Below, piece by piece: positions 14,791 through 23,105 of a stretch of DNA of 64,000 nucleotides. Each line of letters begins with the position of its first letter. Positions within the stretch are counted from its first letter, which is position 1. This stretch comes from Actinomadura meyerae (GTDB lineage Bacteria; Actinomycetota; Actinomycetes; Streptosporangiales; Streptosporangiaceae). The notes below the pieces were generated by a model. It searched no databases, was not told the DNA's origin, and saw nothing but the letters and a program-made list of their open reading frames with translations. The translations under genes were made by a program, and so were the position numbers. The stretch is taken from positions 62,001-126,000 of the forward strand of contig NZ_FZOR01000003.1 of NCBI RefSeq assembly GCF_900188445.1. Reading direction: 5' to 3'.

Positions 14791-15515
14791 GACGGCGGCT
14801 GCGCTGGCACTCCGCGGAACTGGTGGAGCGCCGGGCGGAGACCGCGACGGCCGCGACGCTGGTGTTCGACGTGCCCGAGTGGCCCGGCCACCTGGCGGGC
14901 CAGCACGTGGACGTCCGGCTCACCGCCGAGGACGGCTACAGCACGGAGCGCAGCTACTCGATCGCGTCCGCGTCCGGCGCCGGGCGCGTCGAGCTGACGG
15001 TGCAGCAGGTCGCGGACGGCGAGGTGTCGCCGTACCTCGCCGAGGAGATGGCGCCGGGCGACCTGGCTGAGCTCCGCGGGCCGGTCGGCGGCTGGTTCGT
15101 GTGGCGGACCGAGCAGACCGAGCCGGTGCTGCTCGTGGCGGGCGGGTCCGGGCTCGTCCCGCTGATGTCCATGATCCGCACGCGGCGCGAGGCCGGGAGC
15201 CGGGTCCCGTTCCGGCTGCTGTACTCGGTGCGCGGCCCCGGCGACCGGCTGTACGCCGCCGAACTGGCGCGCGCCGACCCGGGCCTGGACGTGACCCTCC
15301 TCTACACGCGCACGGCACCGGACGGCCAGCCGCGCAGACCCGGCCGGATCACCGCGGACGACCTCGTCCAGTACGGATGGCCCGCCGACTTCGAGCCGGC
15401 CTGCTACGTGTGCGGCCCGACCGCCTTCGTCGAGAAGGCCGCCACCTACCTGGTCATGCTCGGCCACGCCCCCGAACGAGTCCGGACCGAACGCTTCGGC
15501 CCCACCGGAGGATGA
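14760..15515 (+). CDS. FAD/NAD(P)H oxidoreductase (ferredoxin reductase type)
   Basis: 251 residues. FNR-like: an FAD-binding barrel with RSYSIASAS (residues about 65-73), the NAD(P) Rossmann half with VAGGSGLVPLMSMIR, and the C-terminal CGPTAFVEKA motif. No 2Fe-2S domain is attached. It overlaps the molybdoenzyme gene by 31 bp, so it probably supplies electrons to that enzyme. The next gene begins 1 bp after its stop. Confidence 0.92.
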   Translation: MAGAAVPGRLGRRLRWHSAELVERRAETATAATLVFDVPEWPGHLAGQHVDVRLTAEDGYSTERSYSIASASGAGRVELTVQQVADGEVSPYLAEEMAPGDLAELRGPVGGWFVWRTEQTEPVLLVAGGSGLVPLMSMIRTRREAGSRVPFRLLYSVRGPGDRLYAAELARADPGLDVTLLYTRTAPDGQPRRPGRITADDLVQYGWPADFEPACYVCGPTAFVEKAATYLVMLGHAPERVRTERFGPTGG

Positions 15516-15516
15516 C

Positions 15517-15816
15517 ATGACCGCCGACGACCTGACCGCCCTCGACGACCGGGACGACGCCTTCACCGACGGCAACGCCATGGCGGGCCCGCTGTCGGAG
15601 GTCTTCGCGGTCGACCTGACCGCCGCCGAGAGCCGCTGCGCCAACTGCGGGCGCACCGGGCCCGTCGCCGCGCTGCGCGTCTACTCGCGCGCGCCAGGGA
15701 TCGTGGCCCGCTGCGCGGGATGCGGACACGTCGTCCTGCGCCTGGTGCGCGGCCCCGGCACCGTCTGGCTGGACATGCGCGGGGCGGTCTCGGTCGCCGT
15801 CCCGGTCGACGACTGA
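15517..15816 (+). CDS. Zinc-ribbon protein, DUF6510-like
   Basis: 99 residues. Two Cys pairs (RCANCGRTG near residue 41 and ARCAGCGHVV near 66) make a four-Cys metal site, with a hydrophobic C-terminus. Third gene of the molybdoenzyme-flavin reductase operon, where DUF6510 proteins commonly occur. An electron-transfer or chaperone role for the two enzymes is inference from linkage. Confidence 0.82.
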   Translation: MTADDLTALDDRDDAFTDGNAMAGPLSEVFAVDLTAAESRCANCGRTGPVAALRVYSRAPGIVARCAGCGHVVLRLVRGPGTVWLDMRGAVSVAVPVDD

Positions 15817-15844
15817 GGAGGCCCTCGCCGCCGGGCGGGCCTGG

Positions 15845-16474
15845 TCAGGAGTGCGGGACGAACCGCTGCGGCATGATGAACATCGCGGTCGCCTCGACCG
15901 TGACCCGGCCGTCCGGGCCGCAGATCGTCCCGGACGCGTAGACCTTGCGCCCCTCCACCCGGCTCGCCTTCGCCTCCACCGAGAGCGGGACGCCGAGCGG
16001 GGTCGGCCGCCGGTAGCGGGTCTCCAGGGTCGCGGTCATGCCGGGCGTGCCGGACGCGGCCGCCGCCATGCCGAGGACCTGGTCGAGCACCATCGCCGAC
16101 ACGCCGCCGTGCACGTACGACGGCGGACCCTCGTAGACGGTGCTGAGGGTGAACTCGCCGCGCACGATGCCGTCGGAGTCCACGGTCAGGTCGATGGGCG
16201 GCGCGAGAGGGTTCAGGGCGCCGCTGACGGGATTGGCGAACTGCCGGTCCATCCGGCGCTCGCCGGACGGGACGAACGGCGGCGCGTCCCGGCGCGCGGC
16301 GGCCAGCCGCGCGGTCAGGGCCTCGACCTCGGCGGCGACGGCCGCGGCCTCCGCGGTGCCGACGCTCGTCAGGACGGTGGCCTCGGCCAGCGCGCGGACG
16401 CGGGCGGCGAGGCCGCTCAGCGCCGCCGCCTCGTCCTCCGCCAGTACCGGCCGCTCCATCGGGATCCCGCTCAT
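15845..16474 (-). CDS. PaaI-family hotdog thioesterase
   Basis: 209 residues from the ATG with gaggaggg 4 bp upstream; a longer frame upstream lacks a ribosome site. The N-terminal 60 residues are a helical Ala-rich extension; the hotdog domain follows with the YVHGGVSAMVLDQVLG signature, including the catalytic-region HGG and Asp. Family members hydrolyse acyl-CoA, often phenylacetyl- or other aromatic CoA. No linked CoA pathway is present, so the substrate is open. Convergent with the operon ending at 15816. Confidence 0.88.
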   Translation of the reverse strand: MSGIPMERPVLAEDEAAALSGLAARVRALAEATVLTSVGTAEAAAVAAEVEALTARLAAARRDAPPFVPSGERRMDRQFANPVSGALNPLAPPIDLTVDSDGIVRGEFTLSTVYEGPPSYVHGGVSAMVLDQVLGMAAAASGTPGMTATLETRYRRPTPLGVPLSVEAKASRVEGRKVYASGTICGPDGRVTVEATAMFIMPQRFVPHS

Positions 16475-16649
16475 CCACCCTCCTCGCGGGGCGGTCCCCC
16501 GTACCGCCGCCCCATAGCCGAACGAAATTCTAGAAGAGGGCGGCGGCCGCCGCGGACGCGGGTCCCGCTCAGCGGCGCCCGCGGGCCCGGTTGAGATAGG
16601 TTCCTGCGGTATCTCCCATCGAGGCATCGCAGAGCGCGGAGGACAGCAC

Positions 16650-17162
16650 GTGACGGACCAGCCCCCGCCGCCACCTCCCGGCCAGCCGCCGTACGAGCAG
16701 CCGCCGAACGAGCAGCCACCGCCGTACGGGCAGCCTCCGGGCGGCTACGACCCGCGCTGGGGCTACGGCCCGCCGGGCTCCCCGTACGGCGTGCCGATGC
16801 AGGGGCCGCCCGAGGAGACGACCTGGGCGATCTTCGCCTATATCGGGAACGTGCTGATCGGCTTCCTGCCCGCGCTGATCATCTACCTGGTGAAGAAGAA
16901 CACCTCGCCGTTCACCCGGTTCCACGCGGCGCAGTCGATGAACCAGCAGCTCACCATGCTGATCCATGTCCTGGCGGTGGTGGCGGTGTGCGTGCCGCCG
17001 GCGATCGCCATGGAGGCGCCGGCCTTCCTCATCCCGCTGATCGTGCCGTACCTGGAGCTGCTGTTCGGCGGGTGGACGTTCATCATCCTGGGCGCGGTGA
17101 AGGCGGGGAAGGGGCAGTACTACCGCTTCCCGACCTTCTTCTGCTTCCGCATGATCCGCTAG
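16650..17162 (+). CDS. DUF4870 membrane protein with proline-rich N-terminus
   Basis: 170 residues; the GTG has gcggagga upstream. Residues 1-55 are a disordered Pro/Gln/Tyr/Gly tail common in actinomycete membrane proteins. Three or four helices follow (ETTWAIFAYIGNVLIGFLPALIIYLVKK, then LTMLIHVLAVVAVCVPPA, then FLIPLIVPYLELLFGGWTFIILGAVKA) with the DUF4870 FTRFHAAQS motif. The function of the family is unknown. Its stop is 1 bp from the convergent LLM gene. Confidence 0.88.
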   Translation: MTDQPPPPPPGQPPYEQPPNEQPPPYGQPPGGYDPRWGYGPPGSPYGVPMQGPPEETTWAIFAYIGNVLIGFLPALIIYLVKKNTSPFTRFHAAQSMNQQLTMLIHVLAVVAVCVPPAIAMEAPAFLIPLIVPYLELLFGGWTFIILGAVKAGKGQYYRFPTFFCFRMIR

Positions 17163-17163
17163 C

Positions 17164-17988
17164 TCACAGGTAGTCGCGGGCGTACCCGTCCAGCACCGGC
17201 AGGACGGCCTCGCGGTCGCCGGCCGGGACGCGCAGCACGACCTCCTCGATCCCGAGCGAGCCGTAGTAGGCGAGCTTCTCCGGGGTGGGCAGCGTCCCGA
17301 ACGGGATTACGGGCACCATGCCGCGTCCCGCGTCCGCGCAGGCGCGGCGGAGGGCGGGCAGCGCCTCGCGGATGCCCGCGCCGCCGATGGGCAGCCACCC
17401 GTCCCCGTACTCGGCGATGTGCGCGAACAGCGTCGGGCCCGGCGCGCCGCCGAAGAGCACCGGCACCCTCCCGGACGGCTTGGGCCACGACCAGGACGGC
17501 TCGAAGCTCACGAACTCGCCCCGGAACGACGCCTCCTCGTCCGTCCACAGGGCCCGCATCGCGAGGACGTGCTCGCGCGCCACGGCCCGCCGCCGCTTCC
17601 ACGGCACCCCGTGGCCGGCGCCCTCCTCGGCGTTCCAGCCGTACCCGACACCGAGCACGAGCCGCCCGCCCGCGAGCCGGTCGAGCGTCGCGACCGCCTT
17701 CGCGGTGACGATCGGGTCGCGCTGCGCGGGCAGCAGGATGCCGGTGCCGAGCGTGATGCGCTCGGTCGTCACGGCCGCCGCGGCGAGCGCCACCAGCGGG
17801 TCGAGGGTCCGCGCGTACTCCTCGGGCAGGGTCGCGTCCCCGGTCGGCGGGGGCGTCTCGCGGGCCACCGGGATGTGGGTGTGCTCGGGGACGTAGAGGG
17901 AGGCGAAGCCGCGCTCCTCGGCCGCCCGCGCCAGCTCGTGCGGCGCCATCGTCCGGTCGGTGGCGAACATCGTGACCCCGAGCCTCAT
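17164..17988 (-). CDS. LLM-class F420-dependent oxidoreductase
   Basis: 274 residues with the TIM-barrel luciferase-like signature: RAAEERGFASLYVPEHTHIP, then TERITLGTGILLPAQRDP, then GRLVLGVGYGWN, then VPVLFGGAPGP. The RxGVxMF start and the GVGYGWNAEE block are characteristic of F420-using members of actinobacteria. Cytoplasmic hydride-transfer enzyme; substrate unknown. Single gene, with a gagaggggg site upstream of the ATG. Confidence 0.92.
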   Translation of the reverse strand: MRLGVTMFATDRTMAPHELARAAEERGFASLYVPEHTHIPVARETPPPTGDATLPEEYARTLDPLVALAAAAVTTERITLGTGILLPAQRDPIVTAKAVATLDRLAGGRLVLGVGYGWNAEEGAGHGVPWKRRRAVAREHVLAMRALWTDEEASFRGEFVSFEPSWSWPKPSGRVPVLFGGAPGPTLFAHIAEYGDGWLPIGGAGIREALPALRRACADAGRGMVPVIPFGTLPTPEKLAYYGSLGIEEVVLRVPAGDREAVLPVLDGYARDYL

Positions 17989-18032
17989 GCGGGCCCCCTC
18001 TCCCGGTTTCCCGGCACCCTACAGAGAAGGGT

Positions 18033-18716
18033 TCAGACGAGGACGGCCCGGTCGTCCACGCGGGCCACGGCGCGGACGGGCGCCCCGTCGGCGTCGGCCA
18101 GCGCGATGGGGAACAGCGAGACCTCGATGGAGCAGCCCGCGTCCTGCGCCGCGACGAGCCGGTCGAGCCCGGTGAGGTTCTCGGCGACCACGGCGCCCGC
18201 GCCGCACAGGACGCGGTGCGCCGCCAGGGAGAACTCCTCCGCCCCGGGCGGCGGGGTGCGGTCCACGCTGAGCGCGTCGACGGCGACCGTGCGGACGCCC
18301 GCGGCGACGATCGCCTCGGCCGTCTCGGGCGCGGGGTACGGGTGGGCGAGGTAGCCGCCGGTGCCCCAGTGCTGCGACCAGCCGGTCGCGATGACCAGGA
18401 CGTCGCCGGGCCGGAGGCCGGGCGGGAGCGCGTCCGGAGGTATGGGCGCGCGGGGCGGCAGGCCGCGCGCGTCCATCACCACCGCCGGGCCGGTGAAGCG
18501 GGTCAGCGGCAGCTCGTCCAGGCGGGGCAGGGCGTCGTCGACATGGAACGGGGCGTCGACGTGCGTGCCGGTCTGCGACCCCATGTGCAGGCGCAGGACG
18601 TTCACGCCGTCGCGGGCCGCGGTCAGTGCCGGGGCCGCCTCCACCTCGGGGTCCCCCGGGTAGACCGGCATGCCCGTGGTGATCGGCACGGACAGGTCCA
18701 GCAGCTCAACGCCCAT
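18033..18716 (-). CDS. Cyclase-family protein (kynurenine formamidase-like)
   Basis: 227 residues. The metal-binding HxGTHxDxP-type motif is present as MGSQTGTHVDAPFHV (residues about 44-58), with a leading MGVELLDLSVPI and a VDALSVDRTP block. The family hydrolyses N-formylkynurenine or related cyclic or ester substrates. No tryptophan-catabolism genes adjoin, so the substrate is uncertain. The start is set at the ATG just inside the intergenic region; a longer upstream frame is a shadow of the divergent gene. Confidence 0.9.
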   Translation of the reverse strand: MGVELLDLSVPITTGMPVYPGDPEVEAAPALTAARDGVNVLRLHMGSQTGTHVDAPFHVDDALPRLDELPLTRFTGPAVVMDARGLPPRAPIPPDALPPGLRPGDVLVIATGWSQHWGTGGYLAHPYPAPETAEAIVAAGVRTVAVDALSVDRTPPPGAEEFSLAAHRVLCGAGAVVAENLTGLDRLVAAQDAGCSIEVSLFPIALADADGAPVRAVARVDDRAVLV

Positions 18717-18761
18717 GTAATGGATTATCCCGCGCGGACCCCCAGCCGATAGCGTTGCGAC

Positions 18762-19589
18762 GTGTTGCCACATGTGACGGCCATCCGATACGTGACGCCG
18801 CTCCGCGAGGGCGGCTCCCTGCCGGGCGTCGTCGAGGCGGACGACCTCGGCACCTACGTCATGAAGTTCCACGGCGCGGGCCAGGGCCGCAAGGCGCTGA
18901 TCGCCGAGGTGATCGCGGGCGAGCTGGCCCGCCGGCTCGGCCTGCGGGTGCCCGATCAGGTGCTCATCGACCTGGACCCGGCGATCGGCCGGCACGAGCC
19001 CGACCCCGACGTCCAGGACCTCCTCAAGGCGAGCCCCGGCTGGAACCTCGGCGTGGACTTCCTGCCCGGGTCGCTCGGCTTCGACCCGCTCGGCTGGAGC
19101 CCCGACCCCGGCTTCGCGTCCCGGGTGCTGTGGTTCGACGCCTTCATCGGCAACGTCGACCGCAGCTGGCGCAACCCGAACATGCTCGTCTGGCACGGCG
19201 ACGTGTGGCTCATCGACCACGGCGCGAGCCTGATCTTCCACCACGCGTGGGCGAACGCGGCCCGGCTGTTCGCGGGGCCGTACGACGTCGACGACCACGT
19301 CCTCACCCCGTACGCGTCCCGGCTGGCGGCGGCCGAGGCCGAGCTCGCCCCGAAGATCACCGAGGACCTGCTGCGCGAGGTGATCGCGCTGGTGCCCGAC
19401 CGGTGGCTGGAGGGCGAGCCCGGCTTCGCCGGGCCGGAGGCGCTCCGCGACGCCTACGCCGGGATCCTGCTGCCGCGCGCCGGGAAGCCGCGCGACTGGC
19501 TGCCCGACCTCGACGTCAGCGGCCGCGCGCCGCACACCTCGGCGCGGCGGGGGGAGAACCGCCCCGGCTGGCTCGGTGGCCCGGCATGA
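18762..19589 (+). CDS. HipA-family kinase
   Basis: 275 residues. Kinase-like motifs of the HipA class: YVMKFHGAGQGRKAL (nucleotide-binding Lys region), then WFDAFIGNVDRSWRNPNMLV (catalytic loop with D and N) and WLIDHGASLIF (metal-binding D). It lacks the N-terminal part of E. coli HipA and has no adjacent HipB-type antitoxin. It is coupled by ATGA to a DUF3037 gene, a frequent pairing. A protein or small-molecule kinase role is plausible; toxicity is not implied by sequence alone. Confidence 0.86.
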   Translation: MLPHVTAIRYVTPLREGGSLPGVVEADDLGTYVMKFHGAGQGRKALIAEVIAGELARRLGLRVPDQVLIDLDPAIGRHEPDPDVQDLLKASPGWNLGVDFLPGSLGFDPLGWSPDPGFASRVLWFDAFIGNVDRSWRNPNMLVWHGDVWLIDHGASLIFHHAWANAARLFAGPYDVDDHVLTPYASRLAAAEAELAPKITEDLLREVIALVPDRWLEGEPGFAGPEALRDAYAGILLPRAGKPRDWLPDLDVSGRAPHTSARRGENRPGWLGGPA

Positions 19590-20071
19590 GCGACGCGGAC
19601 CGGGAAGGCACGGGCGAGCGCCCCCCGCGGGAAGCGCCCGTGCGGAACAGCGCCGCGGGAAACACCTCCGCGGGGAACATCAGGACGGCGGACGAGCCGA
19701 CGGTGTTCGAGTACGCGGCGCTGCGGGTCGTCCCGCGCGTCGAGCGCGGCGAGTCGATGAACGTGGGCGTCGTCGTGTACAGCCGGGCGCTCGACTACCT
19801 CGGCTGCCGGACGCATCTCGACGAGCGCCGCCTGCGCGCCCTGGACCCCTCGCTCGACCTGGCGGGCGTGCGCGCCGCGCTGCGGGGCGTGGACGCCGTG
19901 TGCCGCGGCGGCGAGTGCGCCGGGCAGGCCGCGGCGGAGCCTCCCGGCCGGCGGTTCCGGTGGCTGACGGCGCCGCGCAGCACGATCGTCCAGCCGGGGC
20001 CGGTGCACGCCGGGCTCACCGCCGACCCGGCCGCCGAGCTGGACCGGCTGCTGCGCCTGCTCGTCCTCTAG
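19586..20071 (+). CDS. DUF3037 protein
   Basis: 161 residues from the ATG overlapping the HipA-like stop. After a disordered, Asn/Gly-rich first 35 residues comes the DUF3037 core: FEYAALRVVPRVERGESMNVGVVVYSR then CRTHLDERRLRALDP. The family is a constant companion of HipA-like kinases but has no assigned function; it may be a regulator or substrate. Its stop overlaps the stop of the convergent XRE gene by 4 bp (ctag). Confidence 0.86.
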   Translation: MSDADREGTGERPPREAPVRNSAAGNTSAGNIRTADEPTVFEYAALRVVPRVERGESMNVGVVVYSRALDYLGCRTHLDERRLRALDPSLDLAGVRAALRGVDAVCRGGECAGQAAAEPPGRRFRWLTAPRSTIVQPGPVHAGLTADPAAELDRLLRLLVL

Positions 20072-20976
20072 TCCCACTCCCAGCGGATGCCGTGGTAGCC
20101 GGCGGCCATGCCGAACTCGATGAAGTGGACGCTGTGGTAGCTGGACAGGCGCAGGTCGGCGGAGTCCTTCAGCGCGGTGTGGCCGTCGGGCCGCCAGGTC
20201 CGGTGGCAGCGGGCGGGCAGCGCGGCCGGGTGGAACCGCACCTCGATCAGGAACTCGTGCTGCGGGGTGCGGAAGCCCCGGCCCTCCTCGGTGATGGGCG
20301 GGCCGGTCTCGTCGAACCCGAAGCCGTACTCCAGCAGGTAGGTCTCGCCGCGGCCGAGCGCCCGGTCGAACAGCAGCTCGGCGGCGATGAGGCCGCTCGC
20401 CTCGTCCATCCGGACGCGGCCGAACCGGCAGCCGCGCACGGTCCGCGACGACGGCAGGATTCCCTGCGGGTGGTGGTACACCGCGATCCACCGGTCGACG
20501 CCGCGCTGCTGGGCCTGGAACACCGCCCGGCAGCGGACCTCGCGCAGCTCCCGGCGGCGGCCGATGACGTACTGGTCGTGCAGGCTGAGCCCGGTGAGCA
20601 GCCGGTCGCCGCGATCGCCGATCTCGTCCAGCAGGTCCCGGACGCCCGGCTCCGGGCACAGCTCCTCGACCGGCAGCCACGGCCCCGCGGTCCGCTCGGT
20701 GGTGGGCTTCAGCAGCGTCAGCAGCGAGTGGCGCGGCAGTTCGAGGATGACCTCCAGGCCGCGGACGGCGCGCAGCGAGTCGGCGCGCTCGGGCCTGGTC
20801 CGGCCGCGCTGCCAGTAGCTCAGCGTCGACAGGCTGACGGCGATGCCCTGCTCCTCCAGGCGGCGCCGCAGCGAGTCGAGGCTGAGGCCGCGCGCCTGGA
20901 TGGCGGCCTGGAGGGCGACGTTGAACGGCCCGTACTGGAGGACCTGTAGGAGATCGTCCTCTGCGACACTCTGCAC
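20068..20976 (-). CDS. XRE-type regulator with unassigned C-terminal domain (copy A)
   Basis: 302 residues from the GTG at 20976, which has ggagg 6 bp upstream; a TTG at 21039 would leave almost no leader from the predicted promoter. Residues 15-70 are a helix-turn-helix (SLDSLRRRLEEQGIAVSLST, LSYWQRGRTRPER). The remaining 230 residues are a beta-rich domain I do not recognise, ending in GYHGIRWEWD. A tandem paralogue lies just upstream (21112-22050) with the same layout and a matching GIEWEW end. Likely a ligand-responsive regulator. Confidence 0.82.
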   Translation of the reverse strand: MQSVAEDDLLQVLQYGPFNVALQAAIQARGLSLDSLRRRLEEQGIAVSLSTLSYWQRGRTRPERADSLRAVRGLEVILELPRHSLLTLLKPTTERTAGPWLPVEELCPEPGVRDLLDEIGDRGDRLLTGLSLHDQYVIGRRRELREVRCRAVFQAQQRGVDRWIAVYHHPQGILPSSRTVRGCRFGRVRMDEASGLIAAELLFDRALGRGETYLLEYGFGFDETGPPITEEGRGFRTPQHEFLIEVRFHPAALPARCHRTWRPDGHTALKDSADLRLSSYHSVHFIEFGMAAGYHGIRWEWD

Positions 20977-21050
20977 CTGCGGCCTCCGGATCGGCTCCGG
21001 CCGGCCCCCGTCCAACGGCCTTGACTCCGTCAATTGCAACTTCCGCGCTC

Positions 21051-21087
21051 ACTGTAAAGCGGTTGGCCCCCGTTGCCAACAGGCAAC
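21051..21087 (-). promoter_or_regulatory. Promoter with overlapping operator for XRE copy A
   Basis: On the minus strand a -35 TTGGCA (21079-21074) and a -10 TACAGT (21056-21051) are separated by exactly 17 bp. The -35 box lies inside an inverted repeat gttgcc-4-ggcaac (21072-21087), a likely repressor site. Predicted transcription starts near 21044, giving a leader of about 68 bases to the GTG at 20976. Confidence 0.65.
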
Positions 21088-21111
21088 TTGTCACAACCAG
21101 GGGTCCACACC

Positions 21112-22050
21112 CTACTGCCACTCCCATTCGATGCCGACTATTCCCCGCCTTACGGACCCGACCGCGATGTTGGCGCTGCCGGACGTGCCGACCCACAGCT
21201 CGCCGAGCCGCCGCCGCGGGGCCTGCGAGCTCTCGGCGGTGAACCCGTAGCAGCGGGCGGGCAGCCGCCCGCCGTCGAACTGGATGATCGCCACGTAGTC
21301 GTGGACGGGATGGGCGAAGCGGCGGTCGTAGCTGTCGGACGGCGGCTCGGCCGCCGGCCCCAGCTCGTACTCGACGACCGCCGTGTCCCCCGCCGACAGC
21401 ACCCGGTCGAAGACCAGCTCGAACGCCATCAGGCCGCCCTCGGCGCGGACCCGGCCCGGCCGGCAGTACCGCACGGCCGCGAGCCCGGCGGCGTCCCCGG
21501 CGGTGCCGCCCTCGGACGCCCCGCCGCCGGGCACGGCGCCGGAGACCTGGTGGACGCAGACGATGCGGTCGATGTCGTCGCCCGCCGCGCGCACCACGGT
21601 GCGCACCGACAGCGACCAGGAGCGCCGCACCTCGTCCAGCCGGCAGACGTCGTGGATGCTGAGCCGCTCCAGCCGGTGGTCGCCTGACCGGTCGAGCTGC
21701 CCGACGAGGCAGGCGTAGCGCTCGGGATCGGGCCACAGGTCGCGGACGCTGCGTCCCCGGTCGCCCGCGCCGCCCGGGACGGCCCCGGTGCGGCCGGCCG
21801 GTCCGCGCGGCGGCGCGGCGGCGGGCGCCGGATCGTCCAGCAGGTCGGTGAGGGTGCCCGGCGGGACCTGGAGGACCTCCTCCAGCGCGACGACGACGGC
21901 GCGCGAGCGGGGCCTGCTGCGGCCCCGCTGCCAGTAGCTGAGCGTGGCCACGCTGACGGTCAGCCCGCGCCGCCCGAGCCGGTGGCGGATCCGCTCCAGG
22001 GTGAGCCCGCTCGCCTGGACGGCCTGCCGCAGTGCCCCGGCGAACTCCAC
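21112..22050 (-). CDS. XRE-type regulator with unassigned C-terminal domain (copy B)
   Basis: 312 residues, paralogous to copy A. The helix-turn-helix spans 12-60 (TLERIRHRLGRRGLTVSVAT, LSYWQRGRSRPRS). A Pro/Ala/Gly-rich linker (70-100) leads to a beta-rich C-terminal domain with matching blocks (VGQLDRSGDHRLERLSIHDV, LPARCYGF) and the terminal GIEWEWQ. Same strand and adjacent to copy A, so a tandem duplication that has diverged. The ribosome site before the GTG is weak. Confidence 0.82.
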   Translation of the reverse strand: MEFAGALRQAVQASGLTLERIRHRLGRRGLTVSVATLSYWQRGRSRPRSRAVVVALEEVLQVPPGTLTDLLDDPAPAAAPPRGPAGRTGAVPGGAGDRGRSVRDLWPDPERYACLVGQLDRSGDHRLERLSIHDVCRLDEVRRSWSLSVRTVVRAAGDDIDRIVCVHQVSGAVPGGGASEGGTAGDAAGLAAVRYCRPGRVRAEGGLMAFELVFDRVLSAGDTAVVEYELGPAAEPPSDSYDRRFAHPVHDYVAIIQFDGGRLPARCYGFTAESSQAPRRRLGELWVGTSGSANIAVGSVRRGIVGIEWEWQ

Positions 22051-22128
22051 GGCGGGATGCTACCCGCCGCGCAAGATCAAATCAGGTACCGGGGCAGATC
22101 AGTCACGCACCGACAAGCCGGGCACAGC

Positions 22129-22977
22129 TCAGAACAGGATGGACATGAAGGAACCGAGCTCCCCGAACCCGACCCGGCGGTAGGCCGCCCGCGCGCGCGT
22201 GTTGTAGTCGTTGACGTACAGCGACACGGTCGGCGCGACGCTGCGCAGCGCCTCCCGCACCACCGCGGACATCCCCGTCTCCGACAGGCCCCGGCCGCGC
22301 AGGTCGGGCGGCACCCATACGCCCTGCACCTGGCAGGCGCGCGGGGTGACGGCGCCGATCTCCGCCTTGAACATGACGCGGCCGTCCTCGATGCGGGCGA
22401 ACGCGCGGCCGTCGCGGATCAGCTCGGCGACGCGGGCGCGGTAGAGCACTCCCCCGTCACCGGCGTTGGGCGAGACGCCGACCTCCTCGGTGAACATCGC
22501 CACGCACGCCGGGTAGACGATGTCGAACTCCTCCATCGCGACGCGCCGGACGTGCGGGTCGGGCGGCACGTCCGGGACGTCGGAGGTGGCCATCACCGGC
22601 TGGGACGCGCGCACGGCCCGGGGCGGCCCCCAGTACGGCGCGAGGATCTCCCACAGCTCGCCGACCGCGTCGACCGGCCCGACGATGGACGAGCAGCGCC
22701 GCCCCTGCGCGCGCGCCCGCTCGGCGAACGCGCGGATCGCCTCCGGCCCGGCCGCGACCGGGATCAGGTTGGCGCCCGAGTAGCACAGCGAGACGAGCCG
22801 CCCGTCGCGCAGGTACCCCCACATCTGCGCGCCGAGCCGCCGCGGGTCGAGGCCCGCGGCGTGCACGCGCGAGCTGACGAAGACGTTGGACACCGGGTCG
22901 GCGTCCAGGATCGCGAGGGCCTCCGCCCGGTACCGGTCGTCCAGCACGCGCACCGGCATCGAGCCCAGCATGCGCAT
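22129..22977 (-). CDS. DUF4081-GNAT acetyltransferase
   Basis: 282 residues. The N-terminal DUF4081 half (VRVLDDRYRAEALAILDADPVSNVFV) precedes a GNAT domain with the acetyl-CoA loop VWVPPDLRGRGLSETGM and NDYNTRARAAYRRVGF. In many actinobacteria this gene lies directly beside ispG and the M50 protease. Here it is separated from them by three peptidase genes, consistent with an insertion or duplication event in that neighbourhood. The acceptor substrate is unknown. Confidence 0.9.
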   Translation of the reverse strand: MRMLGSMPVRVLDDRYRAEALAILDADPVSNVFVSSRVHAAGLDPRRLGAQMWGYLRDGRLVSLCYSGANLIPVAAGPEAIRAFAERARAQGRRCSSIVGPVDAVGELWEILAPYWGPPRAVRASQPVMATSDVPDVPPDPHVRRVAMEEFDIVYPACVAMFTEEVGVSPNAGDGGVLYRARVAELIRDGRAFARIEDGRVMFKAEIGAVTPRACQVQGVWVPPDLRGRGLSETGMSAVVREALRSVAPTVSLYVNDYNTRARAAYRRVGFGELGSFMSILF

Positions 22978-23105
22978 GGCTACCGGTCCCTCGACGGGAG
23001 GGGCCCCCGCTCGGCCCTCACCACTGAAAGCTCCACGTGGACAAGCCTATGCGGTCCGGTGCCGGCGCACCGCCGCGGCCTGCGCACAGGACGGGCCGGT
23101 GCGGG

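Noticed and set aside
18717..19535. N-terminal extension of the cyclase gene into the HipA-like gene
   Set aside because: The conserved cyclase start MGVELLDLSVPI lies at 18716, and the extension is antisense to the HipA-like gene.
19454..21736. 760-codon minus-strand frame opposite DUF3037 and XRE genes
   Set aside because: Shadow frame of GC-rich coding DNA; Arg/Pro/Ala-rich, without domains, and it conflicts with well-supported genes.
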